DNA from: Clostridium gelidum
GTDB lineage: Bacteria > Bacillota > Clostridia > Clostridiales > Clostridiaceae
Assembly (NCBI RefSeq): GCF_019977655.1
Contig: NZ_AP024849.1
Coordinates: 413,001 to 477,000 of the forward strand
DNA: 64,000 nucleotides
Direction of reading: 5' to 3'
In this document: piece by piece, positions 1 to 8,284 of the stretch
How the letters are laid out: each line of letters opens with the position of its first letter
Numbering within the stretch: the stretch's first letter is position 1
Notes under the pieces: model-generated
What the model saw: only the letters and a program-made list of their open reading frames with translations
Database searches by the model: none
What the model was told of the DNA's origin: nothing
Translations under genes and position numbers: made by a program

Positions 1-566
1 TTATCAAAATATTCTAGAATTATTTTCACTACATTAGATTTATCATAAAATGGAAAATCATATCTATCAATTTTCTTTGTGTTTTTAACATAATTAGTTT
101 CTTTAAGGAAAAGAGCAATTAATTTCATTATAAGACTTTTTAAAATAAGTTCTTTCCCAATCTCGCACGCGTTTTGCTCTTCTATTATTTCTAAACAACA
201 TTTATGAAAGTCCTCTTTATATTGCTTAAATTCTAATGGAGCATCAAAGTGTTCTTTCAAAATATAATTAAGAGGAAGTCCGTCAACTTTAATATTACGA
301 AATCCAATATGAAGTTCTGTGGTTTCTTCACCCTTACTCAAAGACTCTTGATGATATACTCCAGGATTAAAAACTAGGAGAGTCTTTTCATTAATTTTAT
401 GAAATTTATCATCTATTCTATAATTTACACTCCCTGATACTACATAGCTAAATTCTATGAAATCATGACAGTGATACTTACCGTTTAGGAAATCCTTGTT
501 ATAACAATTAAATGCATATAAGATTTCGGGATTAAAATTTTCAATAGCAACACCTACATTACACAC
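1..566 (-). CDS. AraC-family transcriptional regulator (partial, 3' end outside window)
   Basis: The minus strand carries an open frame of 188 codons running off the left edge without a stop. It starts at a GTG at 566, preceded by an AAAGGGGG ribosome binding site about 10 nt upstream. The visible part reads as a cupin-type sensor domain: a Tyr-His-Cys-His-Asp-Phe stretch near residue 35, then a typical 'FNPGVYHQ' turn near residue 74. The last residues (VVKIILEYFD) look like the beginning of the AraC double helix-turn-helix, whose body lies outside the window. It is divergent from the ABC exporter genes with about 180 bp between start codons, so it may regulate them or itself. Family assignment is by sequence pattern; the ligand is unknown. 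Confidence 0.8.
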   Translation of the reverse strand, partial: MCNVGVAIENFNPEILYAFNCYNKDFLNGKYHCHDFIEFSYVVSGSVNYRIDDKFHKINEKTLLVFNPGVYHQESLSKGEETTELHIGFRNIKVDGLPLNYILKEHFDAPLEFKQYKEDFHKCCLEIIEEQNACEIGKELILKSLIMKLIALFLKETNYVKNTKKIDRYDFPFYDKSNVVKIILEYFD

Positions 567-621
567 TTAAATATCGCCCCCTTTATATATAAGAATATAC
601 ATCATGTGAATAAAAAAGTAC

Positions 622-677
622 ATTTCAATTTAATATATTTTGATAGATAATTAAACATGTTAAATATATTGAAATGA
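622..677. promoter_or_regulatory. Inverted repeat in the divergent regulator/ABC promoter region
   Basis: Left arm CATTTCAATTTAATATATT (622-640) is matched by AATATATTGAAATG (664-677), giving an imperfect inverted repeat between the AraC-type gene and the ABC exporter. A TTGATA hexamer at 641-646 lies between the arms and could be a -35 element for the exporter. An operator role is inferred only from position and symmetry. Confidence 0.35.
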
Positions 678-750
678 AGGATATGAAATAAAATAAATTA
701 GAATGCTGGCTTGATATTTTATGGAGTATTCAAAAAAGGAGGAGAGGTTA

Positions 751-2511
751 ATGAGTAGCATTAAATGGATTTTTGGTTATATTAATAAATACAAATTTAG
801 ATTTTATGTTGCACTTTCAGCAGTATTATTAAGCTCATTAATATCTATGGTAAATCCATATTTAAGCGGAAAATTAGTGGATGAAGTAATAATAAAGAAT
901 AATGGTAATGCTTTGATTCCTATATTAGGGTCAATGATTATAGCTACCATTTTAAAAACAATTATTAGGTATACTTATCAAATGACCTTTGAATTTGTAT
1001 CTCAAAATGTAATATTTGAACTTAGGCAAAATATGTATAATAAATTACAAGAATTAGATTTGGACTATTATAACAAAACAAGAACAGGGGATATAATGGC
1101 AAGAATGACAGGAGACATGGATGCAGTTAGACATTTTGTTGCCTGGGTTATATATAATATTTTTGAAAATGTTACTGTTTTTATATTTGCAATAGTCAGT
1201 ATGTTTATTATAAATGTTAAATTTACTTTACTCATGTTTGCATTAACACCGTTAGTTGCTTTTTGTGCATATAAATTTGCGAAACAAGCAAACCCAATAT
1301 TTTTTGGAATAAGAGAACAATTCTCAAAACTAAATACAGTAGTGCAGGAAAATATAAGTGGAAATAGAGTTGTTAAAGCCTTTGCAAAAGAGGATTATGA
1401 AACTTCAAAATTTGAAGAGAAAAATAAAGCATATATGGATGCTAATATGGAGCTTGCAAATGTTGCGCAAAAATATCTGCCTATGCTTAACGCTCTATCA
1501 AATATATTTACAATTGTCATGATTTTGGCAGGAGGAATATTTGTTATAAATGAACAGTTAACTATGGGAGAGTTAGTAATGTTTAATGGCCTTATTTGGG
1601 CAATAAACAATCCAATGAATATGGTGGGATGGCTTATTAATGATGCTCAAAGATTTATAGCAGCTGCTAGAAAAATGAAAATATTAGTTAACGAAGAAAC
1701 AAAAATAAAAAATCCAATTGATGGAATAGAACCTAAGAAGTTAAAAGGTGAAATTGAATTCAGGAATGTTAGCTTTGAATATGACTATGAACCTATTTTG
1801 AAAGACATAAGCTTTAAAGTAAAACCTGGACAAACTATTGCGATTTTTGGACAAACTGGTGCAGGTAAATCTACAATAATTAATTTAATAGAGAGATTTT
1901 ATGATGCAACTTCTGGAGAAATATTAATAGATGGAATAGACATAAGGAAATATAATCTACAAGCCTTAAGAAAAGATATTTCAATATCAATGCAAGATGT
2001 ATTTTTATTTTCCAATACAATAGAAGAAAATATTAGTTATGGAGTATCAGAAGCAGATAATAGTAAAGTAACTTGGGCTGCTGAGATGGCTGATGCCAAT
2101 AACTTTATTCAAAAATTATCGGATTCTTATGAAACAGTAGTAGGAGAAAGAGGTGTAGGGTTATCTGGAGGACAAAAACAAAGAATAACACTTGCAAGAT
2201 CAATAATAAAGGACCCTTCAATATTAATATTAGATGATACTACCTCAGCCTTAGATGTAGAAACTGAAGCTATGATTCAAAAGAATCTAAATACAGTATA
2301 TAAAGCCGCAACTTGCTTCATAATAGCTCACAGAATTTCATCTATAAAAGATTCAGATTTAATTTTGGTTCTAGATGAAGGAAAGATAGTAGAAAGTGGT
2401 ACACATAAAGAATTATTAAATAATAAAGGACATTACTATGGTGTTTATAAAGCACAGTATGGTGACTATTTGGATGAAGTAAATGGTGAAAAGAACAAGG
2501 AGGTGGTATAA
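751..2511 (+). CDS. ABC multidrug-type exporter, subunit with degenerate ATP site (BmrC/YheI-like)
   Basis: This is a 586-residue half-transporter with an N-terminal six-helix membrane domain and a C-terminal nucleotide-binding domain. Walker A (GQTGAGKST) is at about residues 367-375, the signature LSGGQ at 471-475, Walker B ILILDD at 491-496 and the H-loop His near 527. The residue after Walker B is Asp where the catalytic Glu is expected. That is the pattern of the non-catalytic partner in heterodimeric exporters such as BmrCD. An in-frame ATG exists at 721, but AAGGAGGAGAGG at 736-747 fits the ATG at 751. The next gene begins at the base after this stop, so the two are co-translated partners. 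The transported substrate cannot be read from sequence. Confidence 0.9.
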   Translation: MSSIKWIFGYINKYKFRFYVALSAVLLSSLISMVNPYLSGKLVDEVIIKNNGNALIPILGSMIIATILKTIIRYTYQMTFEFVSQNVIFELRQNMYNKLQELDLDYYNKTRTGDIMARMTGDMDAVRHFVAWVIYNIFENVTVFIFAIVSMFIINVKFTLLMFALTPLVAFCAYKFAKQANPIFFGIREQFSKLNTVVQENISGNRVVKAFAKEDYETSKFEEKNKAYMDANMELANVAQKYLPMLNALSNIFTIVMILAGGIFVINEQLTMGELVMFNGLIWAINNPMNMVGWLINDAQRFIAAARKMKILVNEETKIKNPIDGIEPKKLKGEIEFRNVSFEYDYEPILKDISFKVKPGQTIAIFGQTGAGKSTIINLIERFYDATSGEILIDGIDIRKYNLQALRKDISISMQDVFLFSNTIEENISYGVSEADNSKVTWAAEMADANNFIQKLSDSYETVVGERGVGLSGGQKQRITLARSIIKDPSILILDDTTSALDVETEAMIQKNLNTVYKAATCFIIAHRISSIKDSDLILVLDEGKIVESGTHKELLNNKGHYYGVYKAQYGDYLDEVNGEKNKEVV

Positions 2512-4296
2512 GTGGCAAGAAATAAATATGATGAGGATGAAGAATTAGGAACACCATTTAGCTGGGCGTATACTAAAAGACTATTGAGTTATGTGGTACC
2601 GTATAAAAAAGAAATGATTGCAACTCTTATAGTTATGCTTATATCTAGTATATCAACTTTACTTGGACCTTATTTAGTAATGATAGCCATGGATACTAAC
2701 ATTCCTAATAAAGATGTTAAAGGTCTTATTATAGTATGTATAATATTTTTTATTACTATAATAGTAAGTGCTTGGTGCATGAAATATAGAATAAAAACCA
2801 TGACTTATGTAGGGCAGGAGGTTGTAAAAAATATTAGAACAGATATTTTCAATCATTTGCAAAAGCTACCTTTTTCATATTATGACAGTAGACCTCATGG
2901 AAAGATTTTGGTTAGAGTAGTTAATTACGTAAATTCCCTAAGTGACTTATTATCTAATGGGCTTATAAATTTGTTGACAGATTTATTCAGTATATTTGTA
3001 ATTGTAGGGTTTATGGTATTTATAAGTCCTAGATTAACCTTAATATGTATGATTGGAATGCCTATTCTTGCCATAATTGTAGCATTACTTGCAAGGATTC
3101 AAAGAAGAACATCTCAAGCTTATAGCAATAAGCAATCTAATCTTAATGCTTATATACAAGAAAGTATAAGTGGAATGAAAGTTACTCAAGCATTTGCTAG
3201 AGAAGAAGCAAATGCTGAGAATTTTAGAACTGTAAGTGGTGAAACTAGAAGCACCTGGATTAAATTTGTAAGAACTCAATTATTATTGTGGCCAGCTATT
3301 GAAAATACTTCAGTATTTACAGTTGCATTAGTATATTTAATTGGAGTAAGATCAATTGGAGAGTCAATAACCATAGGTACACTTATAGCTTTTGTGGGAT
3401 ATATATGGAGATTTTGGAATCCAATAGTTAATATTTCTAACTTTTATAATACATTAATAATGGCTATGGCATATTTAGAAAGAATCTTTGAAACTTTAGA
3501 TGAACCAGTAAATATAGCTAATTTACCAGATGCATATGAAATTTCAGAAATAGAAGGACATGTTCAATTTAAAGATGTATTATTTAAGTATGAAGATGAA
3601 GATAGAGAAATATTAAAGAATGTATCGTTTAATGTAAATGCAGGAGAAACTATAGCTTTAGTTGGACCTACAGGAGCTGGAAAGACAACAATTATAAATC
3701 TTTTAAGCAGGTTTTACGATGTAACATCTGGTGAAGTTTTAGTAGATGGTAATAATATAAGAAATGTAACTCTGGATTCTTTAAGAAAACAAATGGGTGT
3801 TATGCTTCAAGATACATTTATTTTCTCAGGAAATATACTAGACAATATAAGATATGGAAAATTAGATGCAACTGAAGAAGAAATTATAAATGCAGCTAAG
3901 GCAGTTAAAGCACATGATTTTATTGTTAATTTAAAAGATGGATATAATACAGAAGTTAATGAAAGAGGAAGCAGGCTTTCTGTAGGACAAAGACAGCTAA
4001 TTTCATTTGCAAGAGCACTACTTGCAGACCCTAAAATATTAATTTTAGATGAAGCAACATCAAGTATAGATACCAAGACAGAACAAGCGCTTCAAGAAGG
4101 TTTGGATAGATTGCTTAAAGGAAGAACTTCATTTGTTATTGCCCATAGATTATCAACAATAAAAAATGCTACAAGAATAATGGTTATAAATGATGGGCAA
4201 ATTATAGAACAAGGAAGTCATGATGAACTTATGAATATAAAAGGTGAATATTACGAACTTTATACATCACAATATGAGATGGTTAAAGCTGTATAG
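2512..4296 (+). CDS. ABC multidrug-type exporter, catalytic subunit (BmrD/YheH-like)
   Basis: This 594-residue half-transporter starts at GTG, with AAGGAGGTGG inside the end of the upstream gene. It has a membrane domain over about residues 30-325 and a nucleotide-binding domain with Walker A GPTGAGKTT (385-393), signature LSVGQ (489-493) and Walker B ILILDEATSSID (509-520) with the catalytic Glu intact. Its signature deviates from LSGGQ, whereas its partner keeps LSGGQ but lacks the catalytic Glu. The heterodimer would therefore have one consensus and one degenerate ATP site, as established for BmrCD-type exporters. A strong hairpin terminator follows at 4331-4370, closing a two-gene operon. 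Confidence 0.92.
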   Translation: MARNKYDEDEELGTPFSWAYTKRLLSYVVPYKKEMIATLIVMLISSISTLLGPYLVMIAMDTNIPNKDVKGLIIVCIIFFITIIVSAWCMKYRIKTMTYVGQEVVKNIRTDIFNHLQKLPFSYYDSRPHGKILVRVVNYVNSLSDLLSNGLINLLTDLFSIFVIVGFMVFISPRLTLICMIGMPILAIIVALLARIQRRTSQAYSNKQSNLNAYIQESISGMKVTQAFAREEANAENFRTVSGETRSTWIKFVRTQLLLWPAIENTSVFTVALVYLIGVRSIGESITIGTLIAFVGYIWRFWNPIVNISNFYNTLIMAMAYLERIFETLDEPVNIANLPDAYEISEIEGHVQFKDVLFKYEDEDREILKNVSFNVNAGETIALVGPTGAGKTTIINLLSRFYDVTSGEVLVDGNNIRNVTLDSLRKQMGVMLQDTFIFSGNILDNIRYGKLDATEEEIINAAKAVKAHDFIVNLKDGYNTEVNERGSRLSVGQRQLISFARALLADPKILILDEATSSIDTKTEQALQEGLDRLLKGRTSFVIAHRLSTIKNATRIMVINDGQIIEQGSHDELMNIKGEYYELYTSQYEMVKAV

Positions 4297-4330
4297 AAAT
4301 AGTAAGAAACGTGAAAAATTATAAAATAGG

Positions 4331-4370
4331 TAAGGGTAAGCTGAAATACTCATGCAGCTTATCCCTTTTT
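4331..4370 (+). terminator. Rho-independent terminator after ABC exporter operon
   Basis: AAGGGTAAGCTG pairs with CAGCTTATCCCTT (one bulged base) around an 11-nt loop and is followed by a T run. Confidence 0.85.
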
Positions 4371-4461
4371 ATTTAATGAACATAATATTGTTAATTGAAG
4401 GATAAAAATGATAATGTTATAATTGCAATAAAAAATAACAACGAGGATGGATTATACAAAA

Positions 4462-5286
4462 ATGATGGATATAAATAAATTAAACCTAATAAATAATTTG
4501 GATTTAAAGTTATATTACTGTGGTACAGAGAATTGTAGTCCTAATCATTGTTGGGGTCCTGCAATTAAGGAACATTTTAAAATACATTATATACACAAAG
4601 GTAAGGGCGTTTTTAGATTGGGAAATGAAACTTATCACTTAAAAGAGGGACAAGGATTTCTTATATGTCCAAGTGTTATTTCATATTATAAAGCAGATGA
4701 TAAGGAACCTTGGAGCTACTCATGGTGTGCATTTGATGGGATTAATGCAGAAGCATACTTAGCTCGAGCTAATTTAACAATTAAAAATCCCATTCTTGAA
4801 TATAACAAAGATGATAAGGTAAGTAAATGTTTCGAAAAAATGGTGCAAGCTATTAATATGGAAAAGAGCAGTGATTTAAGATTGCAGAGTTTGTTGTATC
4901 TTTTTTTAGCAACTATAATTGATGAAGCAGTTTTAGATCCATCTTATAAAGAGTTTAAAACAAATAAGAATATGTATATAAATAATGCAATTGATTTTGT
5001 ACAAATTAATTATTCTCGTAAAATAAGAATTTCTGAAGTGGCAAAATTTATAGGTTTGGATAGAAAATATATTTCAAAATTATTTAAAGATATAGTTGGA
5101 ATTACTATTCAAGACTATTTGATAAGTTTTAGAATAAATAAAGCTAAAGAAATGATGAAAGACAGACAACTATCAATAGGAGATATATCACGTTCTGTAG
5201 GTTATGATAATCCATTAATATTCTCAAAAACATTCAAAAAAATTAATGGATTATCGCCAAGTAAATATAGGGATTCCATTGAATAG
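4462..5286 (+). CDS. AraC-family transcriptional regulator
   Basis: The product has an N-terminal cupin-like sensing domain (motif IHYIHKGKGVFRLGN near residue 40, then a 'GQGFLICPS' strand) and a C-terminal AraC double helix-turn-helix over about the last 100 residues (ISEVAKFIGLDRKYISKLFK, then DISRSVGYDNPLIFSKTFKK and the closing GLSPSKYR). Family knowledge makes it a DNA-binding regulator of carbohydrate or stress genes. The start is uncertain: an ATG at 4447 has GAGG directly abutting it, so the ATG at 4462 or 4465, using GAGGATGG, is more plausible. The aldo/keto reductase gene follows about 200 bp downstream on the same strand and is a possible target. Confidence 0.85.
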   Translation: MMDINKLNLINNLDLKLYYCGTENCSPNHCWGPAIKEHFKIHYIHKGKGVFRLGNETYHLKEGQGFLICPSVISYYKADDKEPWSYSWCAFDGINAEAYLARANLTIKNPILEYNKDDKVSKCFEKMVQAINMEKSSDLRLQSLLYLFLATIIDEAVLDPSYKEFKTNKNMYINNAIDFVQINYSRKIRISEVAKFIGLDRKYISKLFKDIVGITIQDYLISFRINKAKEMMKDRQLSIGDISRSVGYDNPLIFSKTFKKINGLSPSKYRDSIE

Positions 5287-5483
5287 TTTGTGCCCTCTAT
5301 CTTAACAATATTTAGCCCTTGTTATGATTTAGAGACATAAGGTAATATATATATGACATTATGATATTTATTATATTCTTTAACAATGTTATCCTTAATA
5401 AAACAAAGAAACACAGGAGATATTAAAAATAGAATATATATAGCAAACAAAGATATATATAAATTATTAGGAGGAAATCAAAA

Positions 5484-6440
5484 ATGATATATAACAGATG
5501 TGGAAACAGTGGACTTAAATTACCAGCTATATCTTTAGGGTTGTGGCATAACTTTGGTGAAAACGATATATTTGCAAACAGTGAAGCGATTTTAAAAAAG
5601 GCATTTGAGCTTGGAATAACACATTTTGATTTAGCTAATAACTATGGTAGGCCAGCTGATGGTTCAGCAGAAGAAACTTTTGGAAGAATATTAAAGAAAA
5701 ATTATACTTCTTATGATAGAGATAAAATGGCTATATCAACAAAAGCTGGTTATGATATGTGGGAAGGACCTTATGGAGATGGTGGTTCTAAGAAATATTT
5801 AGTTGCAAGTTTAGATCAAAGTCTAAGACGTATGGGACTTGATTATGTGGATATATTTTATCATCACAGATATGATCCAGAAACACCACTGGAAGAAACA
5901 ATGGCAGCTTTAGATTTAATGGTTAGACAAGGCAAGGCTCTATATGTTGGAATATCAAATTATGGACCAGAAGAAACTAAGAGAGCATCAGAAATCTTAA
6001 AGAAACTAGGAACACCGTGTCTTATAAATCAACTTAGATATTCAATGTTTGATAGACATATTGAAGGGAAGCAATTTGAAGTTCATAGAGAAGAAGGTAT
6101 TGGAACTATAGCATTTGTACCACTAGCTCAAGGATTACTTACTGATAAATATATTAATGGAATTCCAAAGGATTCAAGAATAGGAAGGAACGGGCTGTAT
6201 TTACATGAAAGTGATGTAACGGAAGAAAAGATAAAAAAGGTTGTTGTACTTAATGAAATAGCAAAAGAAAGAGGCCAAAGTCTTGCGCAAATGGCACTTG
6301 CTTGGGATTTAAGAGGAGATGTAACTTCAGTATTAATTGGAGCGAGCAGACCATCACAAGTTGAGGACAATGTAAAGGCACTGAATAATTTAGAATTTTC
6401 TAAAGATGAATTAGATAGAATCGATGAAATTTTAAAATAA
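5484..6440 (+). CDS. Aldo/keto reductase (YghZ/AKR14-like)
   Basis: This 318-residue TIM-barrel reductase keeps the AKR tetrad: Asp49 and Tyr54 in 'FDLANNYG', Lys87 in 'ISTKAGY', and His in 'FYHHRYD' (127-128). The segment YGRPADGSAEETFGRIL resembles the YghZ subgroup (L-glyceraldehyde-3-phosphate and methylglyoxal reductases), which uses NADPH to reduce small aldehydes. The C-terminal 'IGASRPSQVEDNVKAL' is the usual cofactor-binding end. AGGAGG lies before the ATG. The gene appears monocistronic, with an imperfect terminator hairpin at 6477-6541. The physiological substrate is not determined; the subgroup is assigned by motif only. Confidence 0.88.
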   Translation: MIYNRCGNSGLKLPAISLGLWHNFGENDIFANSEAILKKAFELGITHFDLANNYGRPADGSAEETFGRILKKNYTSYDRDKMAISTKAGYDMWEGPYGDGGSKKYLVASLDQSLRRMGLDYVDIFYHHRYDPETPLEETMAALDLMVRQGKALYVGISNYGPEETKRASEILKKLGTPCLINQLRYSMFDRHIEGKQFEVHREEGIGTIAFVPLAQGLLTDKYINGIPKDSRIGRNGLYLHESDVTEEKIKKVVVLNEIAKERGQSLAQMALAWDLRGDVTSVLIGASRPSQVEDNVKALNNLEFSKDELDRIDEILK

Positions 6441-6476
6441 AAACTAATTAAATAGAGTGATAAGAAAAAGTAAAAT

Positions 6477-6541
6477 GAAGTGATAATTGATATAAACTAT
6501 TAAAGTGCATTAGTAGTTTCAATTATTGCTTCAATTTTTTT
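6477..6541 (+). terminator. Terminator hairpin after aldo/keto reductase
   Basis: GAAGTGATAATTGA (from 6477) pairs with TCAATTATTGCTTC (to 6532) with two mismatches, and TAGTAGTTT pairs in the inner part. A run of T follows. Confidence 0.6.
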
Positions 6542-6631
6542 ATTGAATAAATAACATTAAATTAGAAGGGAAATGAAAATATCTTAATAAATAATATTAC
6601 TTCAGATAAAATAGAAAGTATCAGCGTGTTA

Positions 6632-6660
6632 TTGACTTAAATTCAATTTATATATAAAAT
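6632..6660 (+). promoter_or_regulatory. Sigma-A promoter of first SEC-C gene (duplicated upstream of its paralog)
   Basis: TTGACT at 6632-6637, a 17-nt spacer and TAAAAT at 6655-6660. The same 29-nt segment, with few changes, occurs at 8152-8180 before the second paralog, so promoter and gene seem to have been duplicated together. Confidence 0.7.
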
Positions 6661-6718
6661 CAAATTTGTGTGTATTAGATTAACTTGAATTATATAGATG
6701 TAGAGGAGATAAGATTAC

Positions 6719-8044
6719 TTGAAAGAAAAGAACGATTATAATAAAAAATCAAATCATGGGAAAACAAAAGAAAATAAGGATAACTGTATTGATATAAGAA
6801 TGTGTACTAAAGAAAAGATAGAAAATAATAAATGTAAAAACTGTGGAGAAGAAGCAAGTTATTTTAGTAGTGAAAATAATGGCTGGCTATGTGAGAATTG
6901 TAGAAGTATAGAAGAAAAGTTAGATAAACTTGCAGATAAAATGGAGAAAAAATTAAGTGAAAGAGTATATTCATTTGATCTAAATGAATTAATTAATTGC
7001 TTATCAAAAGATGAGATATATAATATAGCAAGAAATCTTGGTGTAAACAAGATATCAGGTTTCAATAAAGAAAAGTTAATTGAAAAATTACTTGAAGAAT
7101 ATAAGGGCTTAGTTGAAAAAAGACTTCTCGTATTTGAAGAAGAAAGATATAAAATTTTAAAAAGTTATGTGGACAGTAAGGGCGTAAAAATTTTTGAGGA
7201 TATTGATGAAGAAGAAGCAGATAAGAGTGTATATTTTATACAACAAGGAATACTTTTCCCAACTGCAAAGGATGGGATATCAATATTTTTAATGCCTGAA
7301 ATAGTACAAGAATTAATTAGAGAAAATAATAATATTGAATATAGACGTGTAATAAAAGCTAATAGTGAAATTTTAAATATCGTTAGGGGAATGAATAAGG
7401 CATATGGTATTTTAAGATTAAAAGATGCCAAAGAAATAATAGAAAGATATTCGAATATAGAAAATTGTGAAGTAGAAAAGTTAATTAGAGAAGCTGGATA
7501 TTACTATAATGAATATAGAGAAGAAGGAATATTTATTATAAATAATGAAATAGATGATTTTGAAGAATTATTAAAGGATATAGATAAAGAAACGGATTTA
7601 AAATATGCCATGATTCCCAAAGAAGAATTATTGAATATGATTGAAGAAAATTGGGTTTATAATAGTAAAGCAGCAAAAGATTTTTATAAAGAATTTACTA
7701 ATATGTTTAGTGTAGATAAAGATATGTTAATAGCTATGATAGAAGATTTGATTTTTGATGTTCAAGAAAATGAACCAAAGGATTCAGTAGATCAGATGTT
7801 AGAATTAATTAATATAGAAAATGAAGATGCTAAGTTTGTTGCATGTAATATGATGAATAAGTTTGTTAAGAAAATTAGGTTGTGGAAGTATAAGGGTTCA
7901 AGCACTAATGATATTAAATCAAATTTAGTTAGTTTAAAAGAAAATAAATATATTGGAAGAAATGATCCTTGTTCATGTGGTAGCGGTAAGAAGTATAAAA
8001 AATGTTGCGGCAAAGGTGAGAAGGTTATTAATATATATAAATAA
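6719..8044 (+). CDS. SEC-C motif protein, shorter tandem paralog
   Basis: The product is 441 residues, starting at TTG 6719 with AGAGGAGAT about 8 nt upstream. A four-Cys zinc-ribbon-like motif lies near the N terminus (Cys39, 42, 58, 61). It is followed by a helical segment (FDLNELINCLSKDEIYNIAR) resembling small Rho-N/SAP-like DNA- or RNA-binding motifs, a long acidic, helix-rich middle, and a C-terminal SEC-C zinc motif (NDPCSCGSGKKYKKCC). From the zinc ribbon onward it aligns with the next gene, but it lacks that protein's N-terminal C2HC finger and pRiA4b-like domain. SEC-C motifs are found at the end of SecA and in many uncharacterised proteins; the function here is unknown. Confidence 0.8.
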   Translation: MKEKNDYNKKSNHGKTKENKDNCIDIRMCTKEKIENNKCKNCGEEASYFSSENNGWLCENCRSIEEKLDKLADKMEKKLSERVYSFDLNELINCLSKDEIYNIARNLGVNKISGFNKEKLIEKLLEEYKGLVEKRLLVFEEERYKILKSYVDSKGVKIFEDIDEEEADKSVYFIQQGILFPTAKDGISIFLMPEIVQELIRENNNIEYRRVIKANSEILNIVRGMNKAYGILRLKDAKEIIERYSNIENCEVEKLIREAGYYYNEYREEGIFIINNEIDDFEELLKDIDKETDLKYAMIPKEELLNMIEENWVYNSKAAKDFYKEFTNMFSVDKDMLIAMIEDLIFDVQENEPKDSVDQMLELINIENEDAKFVACNMMNKFVKKIRLWKYKGSSTNDIKSNLVSLKENKYIGRNDPCSCGSGKKYKKCCGKGEKVINIYK

Positions 8045-8151
8045 AATATCAAAAGAAAGATAATAATATAAAGTCTCGAGATAATTTGAAATTTTACTTT
8101 TAGATTCTCACTTAAAGTGAAATAAAAGGGATAATTGAGCGGAGCAGTATG

Positions 8152-8180
8152 TTGACTTAAATGCAATGTATATGTAAAAT
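8152..8180 (+). promoter_or_regulatory. Sigma-A promoter of second SEC-C gene
   Basis: TTGACT at 8152-8157, a 17-nt spacer ending in TG (extended -10), and TAAAAT at 8175-8180. It is nearly identical to the promoter at 6632-6660. Confidence 0.7.
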
Positions 8181-8284
8181 GTAACAAGGTATAACAAGCA
8201 GAATTAATACAACAATTAAACCAAGTGATATATTACATAGGAAAAATCATACATATTGTATAGGCAAAGAGGAGGGGCTCTTAC

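Noticed and set aside
4447..4461. Upstream ATG of the second AraC gene as the start
   Set aside because: The GAGG sequence abuts this ATG with no spacing, so a start 15-18 bp downstream is more likely.
7792..8187. 131-residue frame opposite the end of the first SEC-C gene
   Set aside because: Antisense shadow covering the SEC-C end, with Phe/Leu-rich composition from AT-rich DNA and no ribosome site.
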